Positions 32,471 to 40,952 of a stretch of 64,000 nucleotides of DNA are shown here, in pieces. The translations under genes and the position numbers were made by a program. Source of the stretch: Chromobacterium subtsugae (GTDB taxonomy: Bacteria; Pseudomonadota; Gammaproteobacteria; Burkholderiales; Chromobacteriaceae); assembly GCF_001676875.1 (NCBI RefSeq), contig NZ_JYKA01000009.1, forward strand, positions 62,001 through 126,000, read 5' to 3'. The notes under the pieces were generated by a model that did not search any database, was not told the DNA's origin, and saw only the letters and a program-made list of their open reading frames with translations. Position 1 is the stretch's first letter. Each line of letters opens with the position of its first letter.

Positions 32471-34854
32471 CAAAGCGCTCCTCTTTGCTGTTGAACGGTT
32501 TGCTGCCTGACGATCTCCCCCACCAAGCGGGCGTTGGCCTCCAGCAACTTGCGGAATGTCTCCATCTGCCCAGGAATCACATCGCCATGAATGGTGAGCG
32601 CCGGAGCGTAATGCACCTTCACCTCTGGGACGAGCGCATGCGATTTGGCCAATGGTTTGCTGGCCAGCTCGGCAGCCGCAAGCGGCCTGGCTGGCGGCAA
32701 AGACACAGACGCCATCGCCACCGGCGCGCCAGCCCCTTTCTGCGCATGCCCCGCGGCAGTCAAAGCCGCTGCCGGATATCCGGATGTTCCGCCGGCCTGC
32801 GGGCTGGCGCCGGATAAGCCGCCGCCGACCGTAGGCCGCGCCACAACCGGCGGATTGCGAGAAGAGGAAACCGCATCATGGATGGCGCCGCCCAACCAAC
32901 GGCCACCCATATCGCCGCCCATGGAACCGATCAATCCGCCGATAACGCCGCCTATCGCGGTGCCAATGACCGGCACAACGGACCCAAGCGCCGCCCCCGC
33001 CGCCATGCCGGCCAAACCGCCGGCCACGCTCCCCATCAATCCGCCAGCGACACCAGCGTGAGCCTGGTCTTTTTGTTGTTGGGTCAATTCGGCATTCCGG
33101 CTGATGGCCCAAGCCTCCGCCCCCGCCATGCCGACAGCAAGCAACGGCACCCGTCCCAACAGCCTCAAGGCTGCCCCCCCGCCGCTTTTCAACATGCTCC
33201 CCGCGCCGGCCGCCAACGCCACTCCCCCGGAAACCATCTTCCCGACCACGCCGGAAGCGCCGCGCCTTGGGAGCATGCTGGCGCTGCCTGTCGGTAATGC
33301 GCCGGGCTTCAAGCGGATTCGCGGCTTGGGTTTCTCATTTCGGCCATTAGGCTTGCCGTCTCCCCATTCCACGCCCGACGAGCCTCCCAAACCTCCAGCC
33401 GGCCAGTTGGTAATGAAAACTTTCTGGACATGTAAAGCTGTCAACACCTGGCCAGCCACGCCTTTTCCCTTGCCGCCAAACAATTTGAAGATGCCGTCAA
33501 ACGCACCTTTGAACACACTCAGCCCTCTGACGACGGCAGCCAAAAGCAAACCCAATGCTCCCAGCGCTGAAACGGCTACCGCGGCTCCGGCCAGCAAACC
33601 GAAACCCCATTTCGCGGTAGCAGGATGCTCTTTGACCCAATCTCCCATCTTTTCCGATTTGCCCTGCAGCACCTGGCCAAAGGGCTCTCCCCACTCCTTG
33701 ATGGAGGGGCCGGCCAATAACGACAGTGTCGTACTGATGGACTCATTCAACGACTTCCACAAATTCAGGGTTTCCTTCTGGATGACACTGAGGCGGTCCT
33801 GTAGCAAGGCTTGCTTATCAAGCTTGTCCAGAGAGGCTTGGTAGCCTGCAACCCCAGCGGTTGCTATAGCTTCAGCGGCCTTAGCTCCTTGCCTACCAAA
33901 TAGAACCTGCAGCACCTCATTTCTCTCCGACCTCTTCACTTCGCCTAACCCACCAATCTGCTTTGCCAAATTATCAACCCCAAGAAAACCACCTGCCTCA
34001 TTGAAAAATTTTAATTTAATTCCATAGCTTGCCAATTTTAAATTAGCCCGACGTATTGCATTACCATTACTGGGCAATAGAGTATCTTTCCGCCCCTCCA
34101 CCTCTGCCAATAGATTGATGAATTCATCACTACGTCCACCCACATACCCTCCAATACTATTCCCCAATGCCAAAACGCTCTTCAAATCATTGATGCCATT
34201 CACACCCAAACCATCCCTAACATTGTTTGGGAGAGAAAGGATTCGCTCTAATTCAGCAGGTTTCTTATTAAAAGCAAAACTGGCCTGTTGAAGAATGTTA
34301 GCTCCACTTGGCAAATCATCCATCAACAAACCATAAACCTCCTTCAAAATGGACACCAGCTTGGCCGCCTCTTGCGGCGGCTCGCGCAATACCGCGCCAA
34401 GCTTGGCGCTAGCCTCCAAACCGCCAGCCACGACTTCCTGATAAACCATACCCTGATCAATCAAAGCTTTGCCGGCCAGCAGCATGTCCACCTCGCCCCC
34501 CGGCAGGGCGCGTCCCAATGCCACAGCCTTGTCGCGAATCAGCGCCAAGCCCTCTCCAACCTTGCCGCTGCGATCCAGCAGCGACAAGATCAAGCTTGCC
34601 AGCGCGCTATCCATGCGGGTGAAAGCTGTCGCAGGTTGCTCTGCCAGACCAAGCATCCTCCCCCCGAGTGACTGGAACGATCCATGCAAGCCAAGCAGCT
34701 TGCCGGAAACCGACTCAATCGCATCGCCGATGTGATTGAACGCCCTCGTAGCCCGCTGCCCCTGCAATACCGCCGCATTGCCGATATCCAGCAATACACC
34801 GCTAGCCAAGTCGCGAGCGGCAACCTGAATTTCAAGTTTTACCGGACTATCCAT
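32470..34854 (-). CDS. Tail tape measure protein (P2 gpT-like)
   Basis: 794 residues; length sets tail length. The N-terminus VKLEIQVAARDLASGVLLDI and an amphipathic helical body precede hydrophobic segments (WGFGLLAGAAVAVSALGALG near 425; the Gly-rich AGGLMGSVAGGLAGMAAGA near 625). The C-terminus has VHYAPALTIHGDV, a recurrent tape-measure ending. The coding DNA from about 33,930 to 34,330 is clearly more AT-rich than the rest of the locus, suggesting a replaced segment. The start has AAGG six bases upstream. Confidence 0.9.
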   Translation of the reverse strand: MDSPVKLEIQVAARDLASGVLLDIGNAAVLQGQRATRAFNHIGDAIESVSGKLLGLHGSFQSLGGRMLGLAEQPATAFTRMDSALASLILSLLDRSGKVGEGLALIRDKAVALGRALPGGEVDMLLAGKALIDQGMVYQEVVAGGLEASAKLGAVLREPPQEAAKLVSILKEVYGLLMDDLPSGANILQQASFAFNKKPAELERILSLPNNVRDGLGVNGINDLKSVLALGNSIGGYVGGRSDEFINLLAEVEGRKDTLLPSNGNAIRRANLKLASYGIKLKFFNEAGGFLGVDNLAKQIGGLGEVKRSERNEVLQVLFGRQGAKAAEAIATAGVAGYQASLDKLDKQALLQDRLSVIQKETLNLWKSLNESISTTLSLLAGPSIKEWGEPFGQVLQGKSEKMGDWVKEHPATAKWGFGLLAGAAVAVSALGALGLLLAAVVRGLSVFKGAFDGIFKLFGGKGKGVAGQVLTALHVQKVFITNWPAGGLGGSSGVEWGDGKPNGRNEKPKPRIRLKPGALPTGSASMLPRRGASGVVGKMVSGGVALAAGAGSMLKSGGGAALRLLGRVPLLAVGMAGAEAWAISRNAELTQQQKDQAHAGVAGGLMGSVAGGLAGMAAGAALGSVVPVIGTAIGGVIGGLIGSMGGDMGGRWLGGAIHDAVSSSRNPPVVARPTVGGGLSGASPQAGGTSGYPAAALTAAGHAQKGAGAPVAMASVSLPPARPLAAAELASKPLAKSHALVPEVKVHYAPALTIHGDVIPGQMETFRKLLEANARLVGEIVRQQTVQQQRGAL

Positions 34855-35140
34855 CTCTTACCTTCGCATCAGTTGGTTGACAGAATTCACGTAGCCAATC
34901 CGAGATCCGGAAGGGCTAACGCTCCTGCCATGATGTCTGTTCGATAGACACAAATCGAGAAAGAAGACATTCAGTAGATCAGCCATACCACATGCCAAAC
35001 TGTACTTTAGGCCGGCATATCACAGAAAAAGCCATACATCCGGGTGTGATGTATCATCCAAAAATGAAAAACTAGCTTCTAGGGCATAACCCTTCATCCT
35101 ATGCCTAAAAAACCAAAACCATTTTCGCCAGGAGTAAAAC
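34855..35140. other. 286-base AT-rich spacer between tape measure and moron
   Basis: It holds the upstream region of the plus-strand moron and the leader of the tape-measure gene. No clear -35/-10 pair could be fixed, and no other gene is supported. Confidence 0.5.
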
Positions 35141-35632
35141 GTGTCCATCTTCTCAAAACTTATTTTCTTTACTTGCTTGACCGCCATATCACCATTCGCT
35201 TTGGCATCACCATTCATTTCCGGTGGACTCGGAATGCCTTACCATGAACTGATATCAAAGTATGGCCCGAAAGAAACATACTGCCCATCATCCAGCCCAT
35301 ACTATAACTACCCATGCTTACAATCTGGATTAATACTACTAACCGATGAAACCAACAAGGGAAACACTGAAGAAATAGGCATTTTCTGGCCAACTGAGAT
35401 CAACACTGACCACGCCAGAATACTAGTCACAAGCTATTTCCCAAAAGACTGGAAAATAGTTAGAACATACAAAATAAAATACTCAGGAAGAGTAGTCGAC
35501 TTATACTACAGCCCATCCCTAGCCAAACGGTTTGGAAAAAACAAATGGAATGGAGAAAAGCCTGGAACTTTCACTGCAGCTCACTCCCCAGATAAACGCT
35601 TCGTTCTCATCTCCATCGGCAACAACCCATGA
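35141..35632 (+). CDS. Moron-like secreted protein of unknown function
   Basis: 163 residues, on the strand opposite to the whole tail operon and far more AT-rich than its neighbours. The first 22 residues are a Sec signal peptide (MSIFSKLIFFTCLTAISPFA, then cleavage near ALA-S). The mature protein has GGLGMPYHELISKYGPKETY near the start, two Cys (TYCPSS, YPCLQS) that could pair, and many aromatic residues. The start is GTG with CAGGAG 7 bases upstream. A strong terminator follows 9 bases downstream. This is the classical layout of a moron: an independently expressed cargo gene in a phage tail cluster. Immunity, envelope modification or virulence roles are all open. Confidence 0.8.
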   Translation: MSIFSKLIFFTCLTAISPFALASPFISGGLGMPYHELISKYGPKETYCPSSSPYYNYPCLQSGLILLTDETNKGNTEEIGIFWPTEINTDHARILVTSYFPKDWKIVRTYKIKYSGRVVDLYYSPSLAKRFGKNKWNGEKPGTFTAAHSPDKRFVLISIGNNP

Positions 35633-35641
35633 CTCAATGCA

Positions 35642-35668
35642 AAAGCCGCCGCAAATCGCGGCGGCTTT
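35642..35668. terminator. Moron terminator (bidirectional)
   Basis: An 11-bp stem AAAGCCGCCGC / GCGGCGGCTTT with loop AAATC lies between moron and gpE'. On the minus strand TTTTG follows, so it could also reduce read-through from E' into the tape measure gene. Confidence 0.85.
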
Positions 35669-35688
35669 CATTGCCCCATAAAACTGCC

Positions 35689-35844
35689 TTAACCGTACGC
35701 TTCTTGTTCGGTCCGAATTTGCTCAGTCGCCCGTTCGCACCATGCCAGGAAATCCGCCACCTCCAGGCCATCTATTTCCGACGGCTGGAAATGAAACCAC
35801 TTGGCAAGCAATGCCGCTCCGGCCCATAACTCAGCCGTTGTCAC
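35689..35844 (-). CDS. Tail protein E' (P2 gpE'-like), overlapping frame
   Basis: About 51 residues if started at GTG 35844. The sequence has LLAKWFHFQPSEIDGLEVAD then FLAWCERA, matching the short gpE' pattern (hydrophobic FHWPP-like then LxELxxWRxxA). In P2, E' is made as an E+E' product by -1 frameshifting; here the E' frame runs open upstream through the end of E, where TCTTTTC (near 35855) might allow a slip. Whether it is frameshifted or started at GTG cannot be decided. It is a tape-measure chaperone in tailed phages. Confidence 0.68.
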   Translation of the reverse strand: MTTAELWAGAALLAKWFHFQPSEIDGLEVADFLAWCERATEQIRTEQEAYG

Positions 35845-36127
35845 CCAGCATCCGGCGAAAAGACTCCTGCACCTTGCGCCAATCGCCAAGATCCAGGTTC
35901 TCGATGTCCTCCGCGGCCAAACCGGACAATAAAGCCGCCAAACCGATTTCCTGCTCTTCCTGGCGTTCGCCAAAACGCGCCGCCAGTTTGACGTCCTTCA
36001 CTTTTGGACGACGCAGCGTCAGTTGCGAGACGCGGGAGCCGTTGCCAAGCATCAGGGGCGCCAGCAGTTCTACCGTGATGCTCTCGATCAGGCTGCCAGC
36101 TGGTTGCGGCTGAATGGTTTCGCTCAT
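35831..36127 (-). CDS. Tail protein E (P2 gpE-like)
   Basis: 98 residues. VELLAPLMLGNGSRVSQLTL is the conserved start of gpE/gp41-type tail assembly proteins, followed by an acidic IENLDLGDWRKVQ segment. It acts with E' as tape-measure chaperone. It lies 3 bases after the tube gene. Confidence 0.9.
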   Translation of the reverse strand: MSETIQPQPAGSLIESITVELLAPLMLGNGSRVSQLTLRRPKVKDVKLAARFGERQEEQEIGLAALLSGLAAEDIENLDLGDWRKVQESFRRMLGDNG

Positions 36128-36130
36128 GGG

Positions 36131-36649
36131 TCAGGCTCCGATATGGCTGCGGTAATTGGCCAGCATGTCCTCTCCGCCGACGCGGAAGATATTCGACATC
36201 ACATCCAGTTCCACCACATCCTGGCCAGCCAGGGTCTGCTTGATATAGGTGGCGGTGAATTTGCTGGGGAAGTCGACTTGCTCGTGCTGCTTGAACGAGC
36301 CTAACGGAAACTCCTGGAACGACACCGTCAGCAAAGTCACCAGCTCGCGCTCCTGGCTCAAACCCTGGGCATTCCAGCTTTCCACGTTGGAGCGGCACAT
36401 CAGTTGCAACGCGCGCAAAGGGTTGGCCACTGCGCGGAAGGCATCCAGGTAGAACGAGCTCCACTTGATGTCGCCCTCCAGCGCCTCGAACCCCGCCGGC
36501 AACTTGAGCTTGCCGAACATGCCCAGCGCCTTGTGGTCCTTCATCACCGCCTTGAGCACCGGCAGCTTGATCTCTTCGGCGCAACCCAGCAGGTTGTTGC
36601 CGCCCAGGTAGATATTGGCATTGACGATATTGTTGACTTGCACGGCCAT
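36131..36649 (-). CDS. Tail tube protein (P2 FII-like)
   Basis: 172 residues, normal length. IVNANIYLGGNNLLGCAEEI at the N-terminus, a GFEALEGDIKWSSF segment and an RVGGEDMLANYRSHIGA ending match FII. It polymerises into the inner tube. It directly follows the sheath gene (2-base gap). Confidence 0.95.
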   Translation of the reverse strand: MAVQVNNIVNANIYLGGNNLLGCAEEIKLPVLKAVMKDHKALGMFGKLKLPAGFEALEGDIKWSSFYLDAFRAVANPLRALQLMCRSNVESWNAQGLSQERELVTLLTVSFQEFPLGSFKQHEQVDFPSKFTATYIKQTLAGQDVVELDVMSNIFRVGGEDMLANYRSHIGA

Positions 36650-36651
36650 GG

Positions 36652-38079
36652 TTATCGCTCCCCTTTCAGATTCAGCAGGTACTCGTCGGAAATCTCGGCC
36701 TCAAGGCTCAGTCTTTCCATGGGCGGCGGCGGAGTGAATTTGTACTGCAGCAGCAGATGGCCGGCAGCCAGCTCTTCCTTGACGTTGCGCGCGGGATCGA
36801 ACCAGCAATGTCCGCCGAGAATGGCGCCGTCGCCGATCAGTTTGCGGAAAAAAGCGTTGATGCTGCCAACCAGGCTGTCGATCAACGGCTGGTCCAGCGG
36901 GCGATCCATGTATTGCTTGCTGAAATAGCGCAGACTCTCGTTGATGATGTCGGCGGTACGGCGCACCGGAATGAAATTCCTGATATGCGACAACACCGGC
37001 CAGGCGGCGGAGCGATTGCCCCAAACCTCCCAGCCGCTGCCGAAGGCATTGAACACCGTGACGATGCCGGCTTCGTTGAGCAGGTTCACTTCGGCATTGG
37101 CATCATCCAGCAATGCCGTCAGCGGCCTTTCGATGCCGATCACGCCCTGGATTCCGGTGTTGGATGGCGACCACCAATAGCCTTTGTCCAGGTCCTTGCG
37201 CGCGATCACGCCGGCCAAGCGCTGGCTGAACGGCTCCAGCCGCGGCGCGTTGGTTTGGTCATCCCACACCTTCAGATGCGGGTAGCACAGGATGGCGCGC
37301 TCGCTGCCGACGTTGAAGTTGATCGCGCCACCCGGCCCCCGCCCTTGCAGCGCCTGCTGCACCGAAACGCCGATAGGCGCGTCGATCAGCGCGAAAGCGC
37401 CAGTCTGCTCGGCCACGGCCACCATTTCCGCCGCCACAGAAGCCTGGGTGCAATAGGCCGGCGCGATCACCAGCTTGGCCAGGAAGCCGAACGCGCTGAA
37501 TGCGTCCTTGGCAGCCTTCAAGCCCGTGCGGCGGCCGGCGGCATCCACGCCGCCGATGATGTCGGCCGCGGTCACCTTGGCGGGATCGGCATAGCTGTAA
37601 TTCGCCCGCACGGTGGCCAGGCTGGCGATCGCGCCGGCTTTCAAACGCGACAGCTCCCCGCTATCGGCATCCAGTTGGTAGTCGACTCCGGCTACGTAGT
37701 TCCTGCCGCCATCCAGGCTTTTCAATTCCAGGCCCATCACCGCGGGATGACGCAAGCGCGCGCGGCCCGAGCTATCGAAGCTGACGTTCTCGTTTTCCAC
37801 CGCGCTCTTGTGGAGAGAGGAGTCCAGCACGTTCAACACCAGAACCGTGCCTGCGCCTTGATCGTAAATGGCAGCCAGCGCCTGCGGGATGGTGAAGCCG
37901 GCATGGCCACGTCCAAACGCCGCGGCATCTCGCTCCGACAGGCACAAAGTCAACTCGCCCGGCTTGCCCTTGGGAGCCGTGCCCACCAGCAAGATGGTGG
38001 CGGATTTCACCACCCGTACCGGCCGCGCGCCCTTTTCCACTTCGATGGTTTCCACTCCGTGCAGAAAATTAGCCGGCAT
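36652..38079 (-). CDS. Contractile tail sheath protein (P2 FI-like)
   Basis: 475 residues. The N-terminus FLHGVETIEVEKGARPVRVV, an ATILLVGTAPKG segment and the C-terminal core (WEVWGNRSAAWP, IRNFIPVRRTADIINESL, FRKLIGDGAILGGHCWFD) are sheath signatures. A contractile sheath means an R-type rather than F-type particle. The start overlaps the preceding small gene by 11 bases. Confidence 0.96.
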   Translation of the reverse strand: MPANFLHGVETIEVEKGARPVRVVKSATILLVGTAPKGKPGELTLCLSERDAAAFGRGHAGFTIPQALAAIYDQGAGTVLVLNVLDSSLHKSAVENENVSFDSSGRARLRHPAVMGLELKSLDGGRNYVAGVDYQLDADSGELSRLKAGAIASLATVRANYSYADPAKVTAADIIGGVDAAGRRTGLKAAKDAFSAFGFLAKLVIAPAYCTQASVAAEMVAVAEQTGAFALIDAPIGVSVQQALQGRGPGGAINFNVGSERAILCYPHLKVWDDQTNAPRLEPFSQRLAGVIARKDLDKGYWWSPSNTGIQGVIGIERPLTALLDDANAEVNLLNEAGIVTVFNAFGSGWEVWGNRSAAWPVLSHIRNFIPVRRTADIINESLRYFSKQYMDRPLDQPLIDSLVGSINAFFRKLIGDGAILGGHCWFDPARNVKEELAAGHLLLQYKFTPPPPMERLSLEAEISDEYLLNLKGER

Positions 38080-38254
38080 GAGTCTCTCCTTGGTTGAGCT
38101 GGCGGTCTGCTGGCTGCAAATAGCGCTGAGCCAACAGCGCGCGGGTATATTCGCCGTCCTCGGGCAAATCAGCCTCTTGCCCGCAAAACAGCATCACTTC
38201 GCGGCCATCGGCCAGCGTAACGCCGGACGGCGGGCCATCGTAGCGGTAGATCAT
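38069..38254 (-). CDS. DUF2635-like small phage protein
   Basis: 61 residues. YDGPPSGVTLADGREVMLF, then LPEDGEYTRALLAQ, matches the small Mu gp38-like proteins found directly before sheath genes. The function is unknown. It starts with TGATG overlap to the preceding gene and ends inside the sheath start. Confidence 0.78.
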   Translation of the reverse strand: MIYRYDGPPSGVTLADGREVMLFCGQEADLPEDGEYTRALLAQRYLQPADRQLNQGETHAG

Positions 38255-38694
38255 CAAGCACCCTCCTCGTGGTTGACTACGGTGAGCGACGGCGCGGCCT
38301 CCCCATCCAGCTGCGCCACCGCCAATACACGGCAAGCCAGATGCACCTTGCAGCGCCAGCCATCCTGGCCCTGCTGAATCCGGCTATCCCGTACACGCCG
38401 ACAAGGCTCTGCGCCTACCGGCCGAAACCCAAGCAAGCAGCGATATACCGCCGCCAGTTGTGCATACAGTCCCTTGTCTGTGCGCAATTCGCTTGCGCTC
38501 AACTGCAGTTCAAAGCGCAAAGTGCGCCATTGCGCTGTCCCCTGCCTCCGCCCCAAGCGGGAACCGCGGTATGCCAGCCATGCCGCCGTTTCTCGCCGTG
38601 TCGGCGGACCCGGCAACACTGGCATGTCCAAGAGCTGCAAAGCCGCTCCCAGCCGCTGGATGCAGGCGTCTTCTATCGCAGTGACCATGTCCAT
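38254..38694 (-). CDS. Mu gp37-like (DUF1834) tail protein
   Basis: 146 residues. VTAIEDACIQRLGAALQ at the N-terminus and position just before DUF2635 and sheath genes match Mu gp37-type proteins, which probably act in tail completion. This gene and the DUF2635 gene show Mu-type ancestry of the front of the operon, while the tail itself is P2-like. Confidence 0.75.
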   Translation of the reverse strand: MDMVTAIEDACIQRLGAALQLLDMPVLPGPPTRRETAAWLAYRGSRLGRRQGTAQWRTLRFELQLSASELRTDKGLYAQLAAVYRCLLGFRPVGAEPCRRVRDSRIQQGQDGWRCKVHLACRVLAVAQLDGEAAPSLTVVNHEEGA

Positions 38695-38721
38695 AGTGAA
38701 TCCCGAGTAAAAATGAAAACC

Positions 38722-38943
38722 CTACCAAGCTCGCTTGAGCATCTCCGCCGCGATAGCAGTCAACACCGCGACCACGCAGCCGCTGATGGCGCCGACGCGC
38801 GCTGCTTGTTGCTCCACTTGGCGCAGCCGAGCGTCCAAGCCATCCAGCCGCTCGCTCTGTCCCACTTGGCTGGCCGCTATCATGTCCAGCTTGCCCTCGA
38901 TCCGGCCAAGCGCGCGGGTCAACTCCCCACCGCTTTCCAGCAT
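38722..38943 (-). CDS. Small membrane-anchored coiled-coil protein, holin-like candidate
   Basis: 73 residues. A heptad-like helix (RLDGLDARLRQVEQQAARVG) is followed by one hydrophobic segment (AISGCVVAVLTAIAAEML) and a basic end KRAW. It starts at ATG 38943, overlapping the TraR-like stop as TGATG. It could be a spanin- or holin-like lysis factor or a small phage structural protein; nothing decides this. Confidence 0.7.
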   Translation of the reverse strand: MLESGGELTRALGRIEGKLDMIAASQVGQSERLDGLDARLRQVEQQAARVGAISGCVVAVLTAIAAEMLKRAW

Positions 38944-39158
38944 CAGCACCAACCTTTTTCATGGCTTTTCTGGCAAATCAGGCAACGCCGGCAGCCGGGA
39001 ACTGCGCGGCGGCGCGATGCAGGAATATCATCGCCGCACTCCTGGCAATGGCTATAACTGGCCGCGCCGGCCAGGTTCATGCGCACCGCCTGCCGCGCCA
39101 AAGCCTCCTCCCGCTGGCGCTGTTCCAATGCCTGGGCTTGATCGAATAGATCAGTCAT
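38943..39158 (-). CDS. TraR/DksA-family zinc-finger protein
   Basis: 71 residues. The four Cys of HCQECGDDIPASRR and GCRRCLICQ form the C4 zinc finger of the TraR/DksA group. Short phage TraR-like proteins of this size are common in P2- and Mu-like elements and may bind the RNA polymerase secondary channel. The N-terminal helix is LFDQAQALEQRQREEAL. Start ATG 39158 overlaps the upstream gene by 8 bases. Confidence 0.88.
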   Translation of the reverse strand: MTDLFDQAQALEQRQREEALARQAVRMNLAGAASYSHCQECGDDIPASRRRAVPGCRRCLICQKSHEKGWC

Positions 39159-39411
39159 GGCGGTGCCTCCCGCCATCGTCCTCTGCGGAAAGGCCTCCGG
39201 CTCGGCTCCGGCGGGAGTCAATCAGCCTCAAGGCCGCGGAATACCCGCCCACCAAGCCCAGATAGAGCAGCCACTGCTCAGGGCCGAGCATGTCGCGCCC
39301 GCCCTGGTACAAAAACATGGCGGTGGCGGTCGCGCATGCCACATTGGCCCACAGCTTGGCATGCGACAGACGTCGGCTGCGGGGGTGGCAGATCAGATCG
39401 GAAATTCGCAT
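39151..39411 (-). CDS. DUF2644-like small membrane protein
   Basis: 86 residues. ISDLICHPRSRRLSHAKLW at the N-terminus resembles the DUF2644 proteins of Mu-like prophages. Two hydrophobic stretches (ANVACATATAMFLYQ and WLLYLGLVGGYSAAL) suggest two membrane passes, then a charged tail. It could be a holin. The start has AAGGAG 8 bases upstream. Confidence 0.72.
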   Translation of the reverse strand: MRISDLICHPRSRRLSHAKLWANVACATATAMFLYQGGRDMLGPEQWLLYLGLVGGYSAALRLIDSRRSRAGGLSAEDDGGRHRHD

Positions 39412-39683
39412 TACGATTCTCCTTCGGGTCATTCGAGACAAACCGCAAGCAGGAAACAGGCATCGCGCATCGATGCGGCCGGACGGATAACAAATCGCCA
39501 GCCAGGCGTGCAAATTCATTGCATGCCCCGGCGGAGCATCGTTCACGCGCTGCCTGTCATTCAGAAAAGATTGCCGCGAGTTTGGCGCTGCGGTTTGCGG
39601 CCGATTCGGAAACAGCGGCACTCTGCATGCTGGAATGCCCTGATTGTGCCCAACGCAAGAAGAGCGCTGGAGCGGGAAGGTCT

Positions 39684-40118
39684 TCAGTGGCGGCGGGGAT
39701 CGGTAGCCGCCGGGTCACTGCAATCGGTGCGCTTCAAAATGTCCCAAATGCGGCGGTCTGTCAGCCGATGCTGCTGGGCCAGCTGGCTGACCGCGGCATT
39801 GCTGCCCAACTCGCGGCTGAGCCGATCAAAAGCCTCGCAAATGGCGTAATCACGCAATCGACGCAAGGCGCTAGCGCAGCGCGGAATGTAAAGCAGGTCT
39901 CCACCGTAATGCTGGCAAAGCCGATCTGCCGCCTCCACTCCCACCACTTCTGCCAGAGCCAGGTAACGAGCCTCCCCCAGCCTGCTGCGCTTCTTGCTGA
40001 CGGGAAAGGTGGTACCTCCCAAGTTCTCCACCAGTTTCAACGTATTAGGCAGTCCTATCATGCCGGCAATCAGGCGTACGGTTTCCGGCAACAAGTTTGG
40101 CAACTGTTCCAGCTTCAT
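39684..40118 (-). CDS. Mor-family transcription activator
   Basis: 144 residues. The C-terminal part (VSQLAQQHRLTDRRIWDILK) is a helix-turn-helix of the Mor/C type. The N-terminal half has LPETVRLIAGMIGLPNTLKL, typical of Mor dimerisation. In phage Mu, Mor activates the middle promoter. Here it stands upstream of the tail genes and is the likely activator of the tailocin operon, in the place held by PrtN in Pseudomonas pyocins. The 272 bases between it and the DUF2644 gene contain no recognised gene and may hold its target promoter. Confidence 0.85.
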   Translation of the reverse strand: MKLEQLPNLLPETVRLIAGMIGLPNTLKLVENLGGTTFPVSKKRSRLGEARYLALAEVVGVEAADRLCQHYGGDLLYIPRCASALRRLRDYAICEAFDRLSRELGSNAAVSQLAQQHRLTDRRIWDILKRTDCSDPAATDPRRH

Positions 40119-40155
40119 CGTCTTGTTCTCCTGGTATGTGCGAAAGTGCGGCAGC

Positions 40156-40437
40156 TTAATATTCGGTCCAGACCACCAGACAGCCGTTGATTCTGAATCG
40201 GCCAGCCTTCGGGCTGCTATAGAAGTCGTCATGGGCAGCATCGCCTTGGCCCGCCATCCGCCGGCAATCTGGATGCGGCTCTATGCGTATCGTCGGTTGC
40301 CGCGGCTCAAGCAACTCCACCCACATCACGGTGAAACCGAGCCGGGTCAATCTCTCCACCGCGGCAGCCACTCTGTGGGCCGAGGCGACGATGGCCGCAT
40401 TGCGTAGCGGCCGCAATGGACTGTTCGCGTCTATCAT
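40156..40437 (-). CDS. Small phage protein of unknown function next to regulator
   Basis: 93 residues from ATG 40437 with a strong GGGGGAG site. It has an Arg/Ala-rich helical first half and a beta-like end (FRINGCLVVWTEY). No family was recognised. It is co-directional with the Mor gene, 37 bases upstream of it, and is the first gene after the control region, so an early regulatory role is possible. Confidence 0.7.
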   Translation of the reverse strand: MIDANSPLRPLRNAAIVASAHRVAAAVERLTRLGFTVMWVELLEPRQPTIRIEPHPDCRRMAGQGDAAHDDFYSSPKAGRFRINGCLVVWTEY

Positions 40438-40952
40438 TTTTTTCTCCCCCAAATCATCCACAAGGTTCATGGCGCGCTGGCGTTCCACTCCCGCGCAGCC
40501 AGCGGAGTCAAACCGTTCAGCCACCGGCAACCGGATGGTTTGCCACCCCAAAGATCGGAGCCGCGGCAACCAAGATATCCATCACGCCACAATGTCTCCA
40601 AAGTGGAAAACTTTCCTCCTTCCCAGAACTGTTTTTGAGAAAACAAACATGGCACTTTCCACTTTATCCGCTTAGAATTCCATGCAGGGGTTCGTCTGAC
40701 TACCCTGAGAAAAGATTTCAGACACAGCCCAGGCTTACCTGACAAAGCAGGCCATGGTTTAGTGAAAGTCTTTTCATGGCACTGATGGCAAAAGCATAAG
40801 CGCCAACAAAGTGCAAAGTCAACTCGGGAAAACTTTTCACTTATGCCATGTGACGCCCACGCAACAGCCTGAAATTTCGGAAAAATACTGAAGTCCATCA
40901 GAAAAGTGGAAGGTTTCAATAAATCTCCACTGATTCAAGAAGGAAGCGAAAA
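40438..40952. promoter_or_regulatory. Control region with repeated GAAAAGTGG-like operator candidates
   Basis: A 515-base divergent region between the early minus genes and the plus repressor gene. Related sites are AAAGTGGAAAACTTT at 40600-40614 (a palindrome AAAGT-N5-ACTTT), CACTTTCCACTTT at 40653-40665, AGTGAAAGTCTTTTCAT at 40761-40777, AAAACTTTTCACTT at 40830-40843, GAAAAGTGGAA at 40901-40911 and GAAAAGTGGG at 40948-40957. The last overlaps the repressor GTG start codon. They fit multiple operators for the Mu-HTH repressor. A long minus open frame here has no family resemblance and was not called. Confidence 0.7.

Noticed and set aside
40467-40919. 150-codon minus-strand frame in the tailocin control region
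   Set aside because: No ribosome site, no family pattern, and it covers the repeated operator-like sites.
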